Below, one piece after another: positions 8,792-16,923 of a stretch of DNA of 57,264 nucleotides (position 1 is its first letter; each line of letters begins with the position of its first letter). The stretch is from JBHGYD01 sp041920415 (lineage in GTDB: Bacteria > Bacillota > Bacilli > Bacillales > Anoxybacillaceae), in the NCBI GenBank assembly GCA_041920415.1, contig JBHGYD010000043.1, positions 1 to 57,264 on the forward strand. Direction: 5' to 3'. The position numbers and the translations under genes were made by a program. Below the pieces are notes generated by a model that searched no databases, was not told the DNA's origin, and saw nothing but the letters and a program-made list of their open reading frames with translations.

Positions 8792-9268
8792 ATGTTTCGA
8801 ATTGGTCAAGGGTTTGATGTCCATCAATTAGTAGAGGGGCGCCCCTTAATTATCGGTGGTATTCAAATTCCTTATGAAAAAGGATTGCTTGGGCATTCCG
8901 ATGCTGATGTGTTATTACATGCGATTGCTGATGCTTGTTTAGGAGCGATTGGTGCGGGGGATATTGGGAAACATTTTCCTGATACAGATGAACAATATAA
9001 AGATGCTGATTCCGCTTTGCTTTTACAACATGTATGGAATCTTGTAAAAGAAGAAGGATATAAGCTTGTAAATATAGATTGTACCATCATCGCGCAAAAA
9101 CCAAAAATGGCTCCATATATTAATCAAATGAAAGAGAACATTGCGCAATTGCTAGAAGGAGATGTATCCCAAGTTAATGTAAAAGCAACCACAACAGAAA
9201 AACTTGGGTTTACAGGTCGCGAAGAAGGAATTGCTGCGCAAGCAGTCGTTTTATTGCAAAAGAAATAA
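8792..9268 (+). CDS. ispF: IspF, MEcPP synthase
   Basis: 2-C-methyl-D-erythritol 2,4-cyclodiphosphate synthase, 158 residues. It cyclises CDP-ME 2-phosphate with release of CMP. The zinc ligands are in GFDVH (Asp8, His10) and in LLGHSDADVLLHAI (the second His). TTEKLGFTGREEGIA near the C-terminus is the conserved substrate loop. Its length is typical. It directly follows ispD. TATAAT at 9291 in the next gap may belong to a gltX promoter, but no well-spaced -35 is visible. Confidence 0.97.
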   Translation: MFRIGQGFDVHQLVEGRPLIIGGIQIPYEKGLLGHSDADVLLHAIADACLGAIGAGDIGKHFPDTDEQYKDADSALLLQHVWNLVKEEGYKLVNIDCTIIAQKPKMAPYINQMKENIAQLLEGDVSQVNVKATTTEKLGFTGREEGIAAQAVVLLQKK

Positions 9269-9341
9269 TCGTTTTTGAACTTTTCGATTATATAATGTTA
9301 AAATAACGGTACACAGTTCATGTTGATGGAGGTCTTTGACG

Positions 9342-10802
9342 ATGTCACAAGAAGTAAGAGTGCGTTATGCGCCGAGTCCAACCGGTCATTTGCATATTGG
9401 TGGGGCTCGAACGGCTCTATTTAACTATTTGTTTGCCCGTCATCATAACGGGAAATTTATTGTCCGAATTGAGGATACAGACATTGAACGAAATGTAGCA
9501 GGCGGAGAACAGTCCCAGTTAGAGAATTTGAAATGGCTCGGTATCGAGTATGATGAGTCTGTTGATAAAGACGGTGGATACGGTCCTTATCGGCAAACGG
9601 AACGTCTTGACATATACCGCAAATATACGAACGAATTATTAGAAAAAGGACATGCCTATAAATGTTTCTGTACACCAGAAGAATTGGAGCAAGAGCGTGA
9701 AGCGCAAAAAGCGGCTGGGATTGCAGCACCGCAATACAGCGGAAAATGCCGACACTTAACTCCAGAGCAAGTGGCACAGCTCGAAGCGGAAGGAAAACCT
9801 TATACGATTCGCATAAAAGTGCCAGAAGGAAAAGTGTATGAATTTGAAGATATGGTTCGTGGCAAAGTGTCATTTGAATCAAAAGATATTGGCGATTGGG
9901 TGATTGTCAAAGCAAACGGCATTCCGACGTATAACTTCGCTGTTGTTATTGATGATTACTTAATGAAAATTACACATGTCTTCCGTGGTGAAGAACATTT
10001 ATCGAATACGCCAAAACAGCTCATGATTTATGAATACTTTGGTTGGGAAGCGCCAAAATATGCTCATTTGACGCTTATTGTTAATGAAAATCGCAAGAAG
10101 CTGTCTAAGCGCGATGAATCGATTATCCAATTTGTATCACAATATAAAGAACTTGGATATTTACCGGAAGCGATGTTTAATTTCTTCGCGCTGTTAGGCT
10201 GGTCTCCAGAAGGAGAAGAGGAGATTTTTACGAAAGAAGAATTAATTCGCATATTTGATGTTTCACGTCTATCGAAATCTCCTTCGATGTTTGATAAGCA
10301 AAAGCTGACATGGATGAATAATCAATATATTAAAAAGCTTGATTTAGACCAATTGGTGGAACTATCTCTTCCGCATTTAGTAAAGGCAGGGCGTTTGCCA
10401 GAGCAGATGAGCGAGGAACAAAGAGAGTGGGCTCGCAATTTGATTGCCTTGTATCAAGAACAAATGAGTTATGGAGCAGAAATTGTCGAGCTATCTGAGT
10501 TGTTCTTTAAGGAAGATATTGAGTATAATGATGAAGCAAAAGAGGTATTAGCAGAAGAACAAGTGCCGGAAGTGTTAAGCGCCTTTTTAGAAGAAATAAA
10601 ACATTTAGAATCATTTACCGTAGACGCAATTAAAGCAGCCATTAAATCTGTACAAAAGGCAACGGGGCAAAAAGGGAAAAAATTATTTATGCCGATTCGT
10701 GTGGCCACAACTGGGCAAACTCATGGTCCGGAACTTCCTCTTGCTATCCAATTATTAGGAAAAGAAAAAGTAATAAGCCGTTTAGAAAAGGTGATTCGTT
10801 AA
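9342..10802 (+). CDS. gltX: Glutamyl-tRNA synthetase
   Basis: A class I aminoacyl-tRNA synthetase of 486 residues that charges tRNA-Glu. In Bacillaceae it also misacylates tRNA-Gln for GatCAB. The HIGH motif is HLHIGGARTALFN near residue 15, and the KMSKS equivalent is KLSKRDES near 253. A zinc knuckle is suggested by CFC (near 108) and YSGKC. Family-wide sequence extends to the anticodon-binding domain. The ATG at 9342 follows GGAGGT by eight bases and gives the usual N-terminus MSQEVRVRYAPSPTG. Confidence 0.97.
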   Translation: MSQEVRVRYAPSPTGHLHIGGARTALFNYLFARHHNGKFIVRIEDTDIERNVAGGEQSQLENLKWLGIEYDESVDKDGGYGPYRQTERLDIYRKYTNELLEKGHAYKCFCTPEELEQEREAQKAAGIAAPQYSGKCRHLTPEQVAQLEAEGKPYTIRIKVPEGKVYEFEDMVRGKVSFESKDIGDWVIVKANGIPTYNFAVVIDDYLMKITHVFRGEEHLSNTPKQLMIYEYFGWEAPKYAHLTLIVNENRKKLSKRDESIIQFVSQYKELGYLPEAMFNFFALLGWSPEGEEEIFTKEELIRIFDVSRLSKSPSMFDKQKLTWMNNQYIKKLDLDQLVELSLPHLVKAGRLPEQMSEEQREWARNLIALYQEQMSYGAEIVELSELFFKEDIEYNDEAKEVLAEEQVPEVLSAFLEEIKHLESFTVDAIKAAIKSVQKATGQKGKKLFMPIRVATTGQTHGPELPLAIQLLGKEKVISRLEKVIR

Positions 10803-10823
10803 CCCTTTCCGTTTGTTTATAAT
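10795..10823 (+). promoter_or_regulatory. Probable promoter of the cysE-cysS T-box unit
   Basis: TATAAT (10818-10823) has a 17-base spacer to a weak TTCGTT (10795-10800). Initiation near 10831 would place the T-box leader at the 5' end of the transcript. Confidence 0.5.
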
Positions 10824-10850
10824 ATAGTAAAGGTAAATAGGTCAAAGCGT

Positions 10851-11092
10851 TGATGAGGAGAAGTAAAAAACATTGGCATTACAGAGAGAGTCACCTTGGC
10901 TGGAAGTGATTCATGTTCAATGTTTTTGAAATGCCCCTCAGAGCCTCCTTTCGAACCAGAGACGTTCTGTAGTAGAATGGAGCGGATTCTCTTCCGTTAT
11001 AAGAGCCGAGAGAGCTAAGCATTTGTTTAGCTAAACAGAGTGGAACCGCGCGTTTGAGCGTCTCTGTGTGATGAGCACAGGGACGCTTTTTT
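10851..11092 (+). promoter_or_regulatory. T-box riboswitch, cysteine specific
   Basis: Leader RNA that senses uncharged tRNA-Cys. Stem I closes with TGAGG (10854-10858) and CCTCA (10936-10940). An inner helix pairs AAAAACATTG (10866-10875) with CAATGTTTTT (10918-10927). The specifier loop GAAATGC places TGC (Cys) at 10932-10934. The conserved T-box AGAGTGGAACCGCG is at 11037-11050. The terminator GCGTCTCTGTG / CACAGGGACGC then a T run ends at 11092. Cysteine specificity fits the downstream cysE and cysS. Confidence 0.93.
11057..11092 (+). terminator. T-box attenuator hairpin
   Basis: AGCGTCTCTGTG pairs with CACAGGGACGCT and is followed by TTTTTT. It is the terminator that uncharged tRNA would disrupt by pairing with the upstream T-box sequence. 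Confidence 0.9.
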
Positions 11093-11124
11093 ATTTCATT
11101 CGTAAAAAAATGGAGGGAGGACCA

Positions 11125-11790
11125 TTGTTTAAAACATTAAAAGAAGATATTGAAGTCATTTTTGAACAAGACCCAGCGGCAAGAAGCTATTTAGAAGTCA
11201 TTCTTACGTATTCAGGGTTGCACGCGATTTGGGCTCACCGTATTGCGCATGCGTTTTACAAACGGAAATTTTACTTTATCGCAAGACTGATTTCGCAAAT
11301 TAGCCGTTTTTTCACTGGAATCGAAATTCATCCTGGCGCGAAAATTGGTCGGCGCTTTTTCATCGACCATGGTATGGGAGTTGTTATTGGGGAAACGTGT
11401 GAAATTGGTGATAATGTGACCGTGTATCAAGGTGTAACATTGGGAGGAACAGGGAAAGAAAAAGGAAAACGCCATCCGACCATTAAAGATAACTGTTTAA
11501 TTGCCACAGGAGCAAAAGTACTTGGTTCAATTACAATTGGAGAAAATTCAAAAATAGGGGCTGGCTCGGTCGTATTAAAAGATGTGCCACCTAACTCGAC
11601 GGTTGTTGGTATACCAGGTCGAGTTGTGGTACGGAATGGTGTAAAAGTGAAAAAAGATTTAAACCATACTGATTTACCAGACCCAATTGCCGATCGCTTA
11701 AAAGAACTTGAAGCAGAAATCGAGAAGCTGCGGAACGAGATTAAAGACTTAAAAGAAGGGAAGATACAAAATGGGCATTCAACTTTATAA
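11125..11790 (+). CDS. cysE: Serine O-acetyltransferase
   Basis: Makes O-acetylserine from serine and acetyl-CoA, the first committed step of cysteine synthesis. It has 221 residues. The N-terminal helical part (EDIEVIFEQDPAARSY) is followed by left-handed beta-helix hexapeptide repeats (HPGAKIGRRFFIDHG, GETCEIGDNVTVYQGVTLGG). A charged coiled tail follows. The start is the TTG at 11125, after GGAGGGAGG, giving MFKTLKED as in relatives; the frame is open upstream but runs into the attenuator hairpin. The 3' end overlaps cysS by 20 bases, coupling cysteine supply to its use. Confidence 0.95.
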   Translation: MFKTLKEDIEVIFEQDPAARSYLEVILTYSGLHAIWAHRIAHAFYKRKFYFIARLISQISRFFTGIEIHPGAKIGRRFFIDHGMGVVIGETCEIGDNVTVYQGVTLGGTGKEKGKRHPTIKDNCLIATGAKVLGSITIGENSKIGAGSVVLKDVPPNSTVVGIPGRVVVRNGVKVKKDLNHTDLPDPIADRLKELEAEIEKLRNEIKDLKEGKIQNGHSTL

Positions 11791-13168
11791 TACAATGACT
11801 CGGAAAAAAGAAGTGTTTGAGCCGATAGAACCCAATAAAGTAAAAATGTATGTATGTGGTCCAACCGTCTACAACTATATTCATATTGGGAACGCGCGCC
11901 CTGCCATTGTTTTTGATACCATTCGCCGCTACTTAGAGTTTCGTGGCTATGAGGTTCAATATGTCTCCAACTTTACTGATGTAGATGACAAATTAATTAA
12001 AGCAGCGCGAGAGTTAGGTGAAGATGTTCCAACGATTGCGGATCGTTTTATCAAAGCGTATTTTGAGGACATATCCGCATTAGGATGCAAAAAAGCGAAT
12101 GTTCACCCACGCGTAACAGAAAATATTGATATCATCATTGAATTCATTGAAAAATTAATTGAAAAAGGATACGCATACGAAGTAGATGGAGATGTGTACT
12201 ACAAAACAAGAAAATTTGCTGAGTACGGCAAACTTTCTCATCAATCGATTGATGAGCTTCGTGCGGGGGCCCGCATCGAGGTGGGAGAAAAGAAAAATGA
12301 TCCGCTCGATTTTGCATTATGGAAAGCGGCGAAAGAAGGAGAAATCGCTTGGGATAGTTCTTGGGGAAAAGGTAGACCTGGTTGGCATATTGAATGCTCG
12401 GCGATGGCGCGCAAATATTTAGGCGACACGATCGATATTCATGCAGGTGGTCAAGATTTAACATTCCCACACCATGAAAATGAAATTGCCCAATCAGAAG
12501 CATTAACAGGAAAAACGTTTGCGAAATATTGGTTGCATAACGGCTATATTAATATTAATAACGAAAAAATGTCCAAATCGCTTGGTAACTTCGTGCTTGT
12601 TCATGATATTATTAAGCAAATTGACCCACAAGTATTGCGATTCTTTATGCTTTCTGTGCATTATCGTCATCCTATTAATTATAGTGAGGAATTATTAGAA
12701 AGTACAAAAAATGGTTTAGAACGATTGAAAACTTCTTACTTGAATCTACAGCATCGTCTTGCAAGCAGTAGCAACTTAACAGATGACGATGAACAGTGGT
12801 TAAATAAAATCAAAGAATATCGTAACGCATTCATTAGAGAAATGGATGATGACTTTAATACAGCCAATGCGATTGCTGTCTTGTTTGAGTTATCAAAACA
12901 AGCGAATTTATATTTGCTTGAAAAGAATACATCAGAAAAAGTGATTCAAGCATTTTTAAATGAGTTTGAACAATTGTTTGATGTATTAGGAATTACTTTA
13001 AAAGAAGAACAGTTGTTAGATGAAGAAATCGAAGAGTTAATTCAAAAACGAAATGAAGCTCGGAAAAACCGCAATTTTGCGTTAGCGGACCAAATTCGCG
13101 ATGAGTTAAAGGCGAAAAATATTATTTTAGAAGACACGCCGCAAGGAACGAGATGGAAAAGAGGATAA
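11771..13168 (+). CDS. cysS: Cysteinyl-tRNA synthetase
   Basis: A class I synthetase of 465 residues that charges tRNA-Cys. The zinc-site cysteine opens CGPTVYNYIHIGNARP, which also holds the HIGH-type motif. The second zinc cysteine is in WHIECSAMA near 208, with His ligands in FPHHENE. The KMSKS motif is KMSKSLGN near 267. The C-terminal helical anticodon region ends with NRNFALADQIRDEL. It shares the T-box leader with cysE, so charging of tRNA-Cys controls both. Confidence 0.97.
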   Translation: MGIQLYNTMTRKKEVFEPIEPNKVKMYVCGPTVYNYIHIGNARPAIVFDTIRRYLEFRGYEVQYVSNFTDVDDKLIKAARELGEDVPTIADRFIKAYFEDISALGCKKANVHPRVTENIDIIIEFIEKLIEKGYAYEVDGDVYYKTRKFAEYGKLSHQSIDELRAGARIEVGEKKNDPLDFALWKAAKEGEIAWDSSWGKGRPGWHIECSAMARKYLGDTIDIHAGGQDLTFPHHENEIAQSEALTGKTFAKYWLHNGYININNEKMSKSLGNFVLVHDIIKQIDPQVLRFFMLSVHYRHPINYSEELLESTKNGLERLKTSYLNLQHRLASSSNLTDDDEQWLNKIKEYRNAFIREMDDDFNTANAIAVLFELSKQANLYLLEKNTSEKVIQAFLNEFEQLFDVLGITLKEEQLLDEEIEELIQKRNEARKNRNFALADQIRDELKAKNIILEDTPQGTRWKRG

Positions 13169-13175
13169 GATAGTT

Positions 13176-13595
13176 ATGAACTTCCTACAAGAAGTAAAAG
13201 ATGTTAAACAGTTGAACGGTCTAGCTCTTGCTTATATAGGGGATGCCGTCTACGAATTGTATGTGCGGCATCGCCTTCTTTCTAAAGGTAACGTAAAGCC
13301 AAATCAATTGCATAGACAAGCGATACAATATGTTTCAGCAAAGGCACAAGCACAAATTATTTTATCGCTATTAGAACGAGCTATATTGACAGAAGAAGAA
13401 CAAGCTGTCGTGCGTCGAGGGAGAAACGCCAAATCGGCCACGATTCCGAAGAACACCGATGTGCAAACGTATCGGTATAGCACTGCTTTTGAAGCGTTAA
13501 TTGGTTATCATTTCTTAGGAAATAATGAGGAACGAATGAAGGAGCTTATTCGCTATTCTTTTGACATCATTGAAAGTCAGGAAAGGAAGAAATGA
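13176..13595 (+). CDS. mrnC: Mini-ribonuclease III (MrnC)
   Basis: An RNase III-type endonuclease of 139 residues that lacks the double-stranded RNA-binding domain. It matures 23S rRNA in Bacillus. The motif LALAYIGDAVYELYVR near residue 15 carries the catalytic acidic residue. RRGRNAKSATIPKNTDVQTYR and STAFEALIGYHFL supply the rest of the active site (Glu in FEAL). The gene starts eight bases after cysS and ends next to rlmB, so rRNA processing and modification are in one cluster. Confidence 0.95.
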   Translation: MNFLQEVKDVKQLNGLALAYIGDAVYELYVRHRLLSKGNVKPNQLHRQAIQYVSAKAQAQIILSLLERAILTEEEQAVVRRGRNAKSATIPKNTDVQTYRYSTAFEALIGYHFLGNNEERMKELIRYSFDIIESQERKK

Positions 13596-13596
13596 G

Positions 13597-14334
13597 ATGG
13601 ATTTTGTAATTGGGAAAAATCCGGTGATGGAAGCATTAAAGTCGGAAAGAGATATTCATAAAATTTGGATTGCTGAAGGGTCACAACGCGGAACCATGCA
13701 GCCAATTATTCAACTAGCCAAACAAAACGGTGTACTCGTACAATATGTACCGAAGAAGAAGCTTGATCAAATGGTTGAAGGAAATCACCAAGGCGTTGTT
13801 GCACAAGTTGCAGCATATAAATACTATGATGTTGATGAACTATTTAAACGCGCAGCAGAAAAAAACGAACAACCTTTTTTCTTAATATTGGACGAGCTTG
13901 AGGATCCACATAATTTAGGATCAATTATGAGAACGGCTGATGCGGTTGGAGCACATGGAATTATTATTCCGAAACGTCGCTCCGTTGGCTTGACCGCTAC
14001 AGTAGCGAAAGCTTCAACGGGTGCCATTGAATACATTCCTGTCGCTCGAGTAACGAATTTAGCTAGAACGATCGATGAGTTAAAAGAGCGAGGAGTTTGG
14101 ATTGTTGGTACAGATGCAAAAGCAAATGATGATTATCGCCAACTCGATGGAACGATGCCACTAGCGCTTGTCATTGGAAGCGAAGGTAAAGGAATTGGGC
14201 GATTAGTTTTAGAGAAATGCGATTTTTTAATTCGTCTGCCAATGAGAGGAAATGTTACATCTTTAAATGCGTCTGTCGCTGCCAGCCTACTAATGTATGA
14301 GGTGTATCGCAAACGGTATCCTTTAGGAGAATAA
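13597..14334 (+). CDS. rlmB: RlmB-type 23S rRNA 2'-O-methyltransferase
   Basis: A SPOUT-family RNA methyltransferase of 245 residues (YacO), expected to methylate a guanosine ribose in domain V of 23S rRNA. The N-terminal substrate-binding domain covers residues 1-80 (FVIGKNPVMEALK). The knotted domain has motif 1 NLGSIMRTADAVGAHG near 106, motif 2 IGSEGKGIG near 192 and motif 3 LPMRGNVTSLNASVAA near 213. The ATG at 13597 lies just after the mrnC stop and gives the family N-terminus; the exact target nucleotide is inferred from relatives. Confidence 0.95.
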   Translation: MDFVIGKNPVMEALKSERDIHKIWIAEGSQRGTMQPIIQLAKQNGVLVQYVPKKKLDQMVEGNHQGVVAQVAAYKYYDVDELFKRAAEKNEQPFFLILDELEDPHNLGSIMRTADAVGAHGIIIPKRRSVGLTATVAKASTGAIEYIPVARVTNLARTIDELKERGVWIVGTDAKANDDYRQLDGTMPLALVIGSEGKGIGRLVLEKCDFLIRLPMRGNVTSLNASVAASLLMYEVYRKRYPLGE

Positions 14335-14339
14335 ACGGT

Positions 14340-14849
14340 ATGGATATCCTTATTGTAGATGGATATAACATTATTGGTGCTTGGCCAGAGCTTCGGAAGT
14401 TAAAAGAACATGACCTTGCTGCGGCTAGAGATTTATTGATCTCAAAAATGGCTGAGTACCAAGGGTTTACTGGTTATAAAGTCATTATTGTTTTTGATGC
14501 ACACCTCGTACAAGGGATCGAGAAAAAATATACAAGTCATCAGGTGGACGTCATTTTTACAAGGGAACATGAGACAGCGGATGAACGAATTGAAAAACTG
14601 GCGAAAAGCTTGATTAATGTTCGTACAAAGGTATATGTCGCCACATCTGATTATACGGAACAATGGGCGATTTTTGGTCAAGGAGCACTACGGAAATCAG
14701 CGCGGGAATTACTTATTGAGATGGAGTCAATTGAAAAAAACATTTCTAAAAAAGTAAAAAAGATTCATGAAAAAAGACCAATGTCAAAAATTCCTTTAAC
14801 TGACGAAGTCGCAAGAATTTTTGAAAAATGGCGAAGAGGCGAAAAATGA
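14340..14849 (+). CDS. rae1: Rae1 (YacP), ribosome-dependent endoribonuclease
   Basis: A NYN-domain nuclease of 169 residues that in B. subtilis cleaves mRNA in the ribosomal A site. The first strand ILIVDGYNIIGAW holds the first catalytic Asp. VIIVFDAHLVQG near 50 holds the second acidic cluster. YVATSDYTEQWAIFGQGA near 98 holds the third. The C-terminal part is basic. It follows rlmB by five bases. The short gap after it contains the sigH promoter. Confidence 0.93.
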   Translation: MDILIVDGYNIIGAWPELRKLKEHDLAAARDLLISKMAEYQGFTGYKVIIVFDAHLVQGIEKKYTSHQVDVIFTREHETADERIEKLAKSLINVRTKVYVATSDYTEQWAIFGQGALRKSARELLIEMESIEKNISKKVKKIHEKRPMSKIPLTDEVARIFEKWRRGEK

Positions 14850-14853
14850 TTGG

Positions 14854-14883
14854 TTGACGCTGTAAAAATTTGTACTGTATAAT
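14854..14883 (+). promoter_or_regulatory. Sigma-A type promoter of sigH
   Basis: TTGACG (14854-14859) and TATAAT (14878-14883) have an 18-base spacer. They overlap the region just after the rae1 stop and would start transcription close to the sigH Shine-Dalgarno site. In B. subtilis this promoter is repressed by AbrB; no AbrB site can be recognised by eye here. Confidence 0.7.
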
Positions 14884-14917
14884 AATGTTAGCGATTTGTG
14901 CGGTCGGAGGGATCGGC

Positions 14918-15568
14918 GTGGGCGAAGGCTTCAAAAGTAAAATCGACAAAAAGTATGAAAATTTCGAGGACGAAGAGTTAGTAGAACGCGTTCATCAAGG
15001 GGATAGCGATGCGTTAGATTTCTTGATTCATAAATATCAAAATTTTGTACGTGCCAAAGCTCGTTCTTATTTTTTAGTAGGAGCAGATCGGGAAGATATT
15101 ATCCAAGAGGGAATGATCGGTTTATATAAAGCGATTCGCGATTTTAAAGAGGACAAGCTCACTTCCTTTAAAGCATTTGCAGAGTTGTGCATTACAAGGC
15201 AAATGATCACCGCTATTAAAACGGCAACGAGGCAAAAACATATCCCTCTCAATTCCTATGTTTCCCTTGACAAACCAATTTATGATGATGAATCGGATCG
15301 AACTTTAATGGATGTCATTTCCGGAGCTAAAGCGATGGATCCGGAAGAATTAATTATTAATCGTGAAGAAGTAGATGATATTGAAGTAAAAATGGCTGAG
15401 TTATTAAGCGATTTAGAAAGAAAAGTTCTTATTTTATATTTAGACGGCCGATCTTATCAAGAAATTTCCGAAGAGCTAAATCGCCACGTCAAATCGATTG
15501 ATAATGCTTTGCAGAGGGTGAAACGAAAATTAGAAAAATATCTAGAGTATCGGGAAATTAGTTTATAG
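14918..15568 (+). CDS. sigH: RNA polymerase sigma-H factor
   Basis: Alternative sigma factor of 216 residues for the transition to sporulation and competence. Region 2 covers DALDFLIHKYQNFVRAKARS and DREDIIQEGMIGLYKAIRDF. Region 4 is in DLERKVLILYLDGRSYQEIS, with the HTH recognition helix NRHVKSIDNALQRVK. The GTG at 14918 follows CGGAGG by seven bases; an upstream ATG at 14870 overlaps the -10 element and is not used. Gene order rae1-sigH-rpmG-secE matches B. subtilis. Confidence 0.96.
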   Translation: MGEGFKSKIDKKYENFEDEELVERVHQGDSDALDFLIHKYQNFVRAKARSYFLVGADREDIIQEGMIGLYKAIRDFKEDKLTSFKAFAELCITRQMITAIKTATRQKHIPLNSYVSLDKPIYDDESDRTLMDVISGAKAMDPEELIINREEVDDIEVKMAELLSDLERKVLILYLDGRSYQEISEELNRHVKSIDNALQRVKRKLEKYLEYREISL

Positions 15569-15628
15569 AATAGACGGATCAGATGAAAACGGATTTTTGT
15601 CGTTAAAAGGTATTGCTTATAATAGTCA

Positions 15629-15657
15629 TTGACATAGAAAATACGTGTATGTTAAAT
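15629..15657 (+). promoter_or_regulatory. Possible promoter for rpmG-secE
   Basis: TTGACA (15629-15634) is followed after 17 bases by TTAAAT (15652-15657). The -35 is perfect and the -10 is poor. A TATAAT at 15618 is another candidate, with TTGTCG upstream at 15 bases. Confidence 0.4.
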
Positions 15658-15691
15658 TTTTAAGGACATATTGTAGAATGGTGGGGCATAT

Positions 15692-15841
15692 ATGCGTAAA
15701 AAAGTAATATTAGCATGCAGTAAGTGTAATAGCCGTAATTATTCAACGATGAAAAACATCGTACATTCCCAAGAACGCCTAGAGATGAATAAATTTTGCA
15801 AAGCTTGTAACATGCATACACTCCACCGTGAAACAAAATAA
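15692..15841 (+). CDS. rpmG: Ribosomal protein L33, zinc-binding form
   Basis: A 49-residue large-subunit protein near the E site. Cys9/Cys12 (CSKC) and Cys36/Cys39 (CKAC) form an intact zinc ribbon, so this is the C+ paralogue, the type repressed and replaced under zinc limitation in B. subtilis. The ATG follows the GTGGGG site. Position between sigH and secE is conserved. The frame is complete with no frameshift. Several rpmG paralogues are usual in Bacillaceae, so the paralogue letter is left open. Confidence 0.93.
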   Translation: MRKKVILACSKCNSRNYSTMKNIVHSQERLEMNKFCKACNMHTLHRETK

Positions 15842-15904
15842 TGTATTGATGCGATGTAACGAATAATCGTGAGGGCAGCTCTAAGTTGTTGGAGGTTACT
15901 AATC

Positions 15905-16087
15905 ATGCAACGTATAATGAAGTTTTTTAACGAAGTCGCACGTGAAATGAAAAAAGTAAGTTGGCCAAAACGAAAAGAACTTGTAAATTATACGATTACC
16001 GTGTTGGCAACAGTAGCATTTATGACGGTGTTTTTTGCAGTCGTTGATTTAGGTATTTCTTCTTTAATTCGTTTCGTACTTGAATAA
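15905..16087 (+). CDS. secE: SecE, preprotein translocase subunit
   Basis: A small single-span membrane protein of 60 residues that clamps SecY in the SecYEG channel. The amphipathic cytosolic helix ends at EMKKVSWPKRKEL, the SecE signature. One transmembrane helix follows (TVLATVAFMTVFFAVVDLG). The ATG at 15905 follows TTGGAGGT by nine bases. An upstream in-frame ATG at 15869 lacks a site and would add residues absent from relatives. The order secE-nusG is universal in bacteria. Confidence 0.95.
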   Translation: MQRIMKFFNEVAREMKKVSWPKRKELVNYTITVLATVAFMTVFFAVVDLGISSLIRFVLE

Positions 16088-16137
16088 CTCTCGTTTCGAT
16101 ATGGTATAATGAAAAATAATAAGATAGACAATAGGAA

Positions 16138-16160
16138 GCCCGGAAACGGGTTTTTGTTTT
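16138..16160 (+). terminator. Short terminator or attenuator before nusG
   Basis: GCCCG (16138-16142), a GAAA tetraloop and CGGGT (16147-16151) are followed by TTTTGTTTT. The stem is only five bp, so it may be partial. A TATAAT at 16105-16110 lies just upstream, so this could act as an attenuator in the nusG leader. Confidence 0.5.
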
Positions 16161-16232
16161 GTTTGCAGCAGAAAATAAATCCATATTTTCTCAATTTGTT
16201 TTAGGGAGGGAAGGACGTTTAAGTCCCAATCA

Positions 16233-16766
16233 ATGGAGAAAAACTGGTATGTCATTCATACGTATTCCGGCTATGAAAATAAAGTAAAAGCGAATTTAGA
16301 AAAAAGAGTAGAGTCGATGGGGATGCAAGATAAAATCTTTCGTGTCGTTGTTCCTGAGGAAGAAGAAACGGACATGAAAAATGGTAAGAAAAAAGTAACA
16401 AAGCGAAAAGTATTCCCTGGATATGTTTTGGTAGAAATGATTATGACGGATGATTCATGGTATGTGGTGCGTAATACACCAGGGGTGACGGGATTTGTTG
16501 GTTCTAGTGGAGCAGGATCAAAACCAACACCTTTACTTGAAGAAGAAGTCAATTTGATTTTGAAGCGCATGGGAGTGCCGCTAACAGAACTTGACTTTGA
16601 CTATGAATTAAAAGAAACGGTACAAGTAAAAGAAGGACCTTTTGCGAACTTCACGGGCACGATTGAAGAAATTGATATGGACAGACGTAAAGTAAAGGTT
16701 CTTGTGAGTATGTTTGGGCGTGAAACGCCGGTAGAACTTGACTTTTCACAAATTGAAAAAATATAA
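16233..16766 (+). CDS. nusG: NusG, transcription elongation and pausing factor
   Basis: Binds the RNA polymerase clamp and, in Bacillus, promotes sequence-specific pausing. It has 177 residues. The NGN domain starts at NWYVIHTYSGYENKVKANLE and contains VFPGYVLVEM and VRNTPGVTGFVG. The C-terminal KOW domain is KEGPFANFTGTIEEID. The ATG at 16233 matches the family N-terminus, yet the strong AGGGAGGG site ends about 22 bases upstream. A small hairpin, GGAC (16213-16216) with GTCC (16223-16226), lies between them and would shorten the effective distance. Confidence 0.96.
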   Translation: MEKNWYVIHTYSGYENKVKANLEKRVESMGMQDKIFRVVVPEEEETDMKNGKKKVTKRKVFPGYVLVEMIMTDDSWYVVRNTPGVTGFVGSSGAGSKPTPLLEEEVNLILKRMGVPLTELDFDYELKETVQVKEGPFANFTGTIEEIDMDRRKVKVLVSMFGRETPVELDFSQIEKI

Positions 16767-16871
16767 TATGAAATAACTTGAAATTAAAAAAGAAAAGTGA
16801 TAATATTTTAAAGTCAGTATGTCTCATGGACTGAGGCTGATATGGCTAGTTCTTTATATGGTATATAATGA

Positions 16872-16897
16872 GTGGGAGGGAATTTCCCTAGTACCAC
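16872..16897 (+). promoter_or_regulatory. L1-binding mRNA mimic upstream of rplK
   Basis: GTGGGAG (16872-16878) and TACCAC (16892-16897) flank a small stem (AGGGA/TCCCT). The same GUGGGAG...UACCAC arrangement is the L1-binding motif in 23S helix 77. It lies 26 bases before the rplK start, where L1 could repress translation of the L11-L1 unit. A second copy lies before rplA. Confidence 0.75.
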
Positions 16898-16923
16898 ATC
16901 ACGGACTTAAGGAGGTGTGTCTC

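Noticed and set aside
9269..9341. Promoter for gltX with TTGAAC and TATAAT
   Set aside because: The two hexamers are only ten bases apart, so they cannot act together; another -35 was not found.
9457..9882. A 141-codon minus-strand frame inside gltX
   Set aside because: It is the shadow of a highly conserved synthetase and contains no recognisable domain or start signal.
11068..11124. Upstream start for cysE in the T-box region
   Set aside because: The codons lie within the attenuator hairpin; TTG at 11125 has the ribosome site and the family N-terminus.
12186..12422. Plus-strand frame overlapping cysS
   Set aside because: Different frame within a conserved gene, with no ribosome site.
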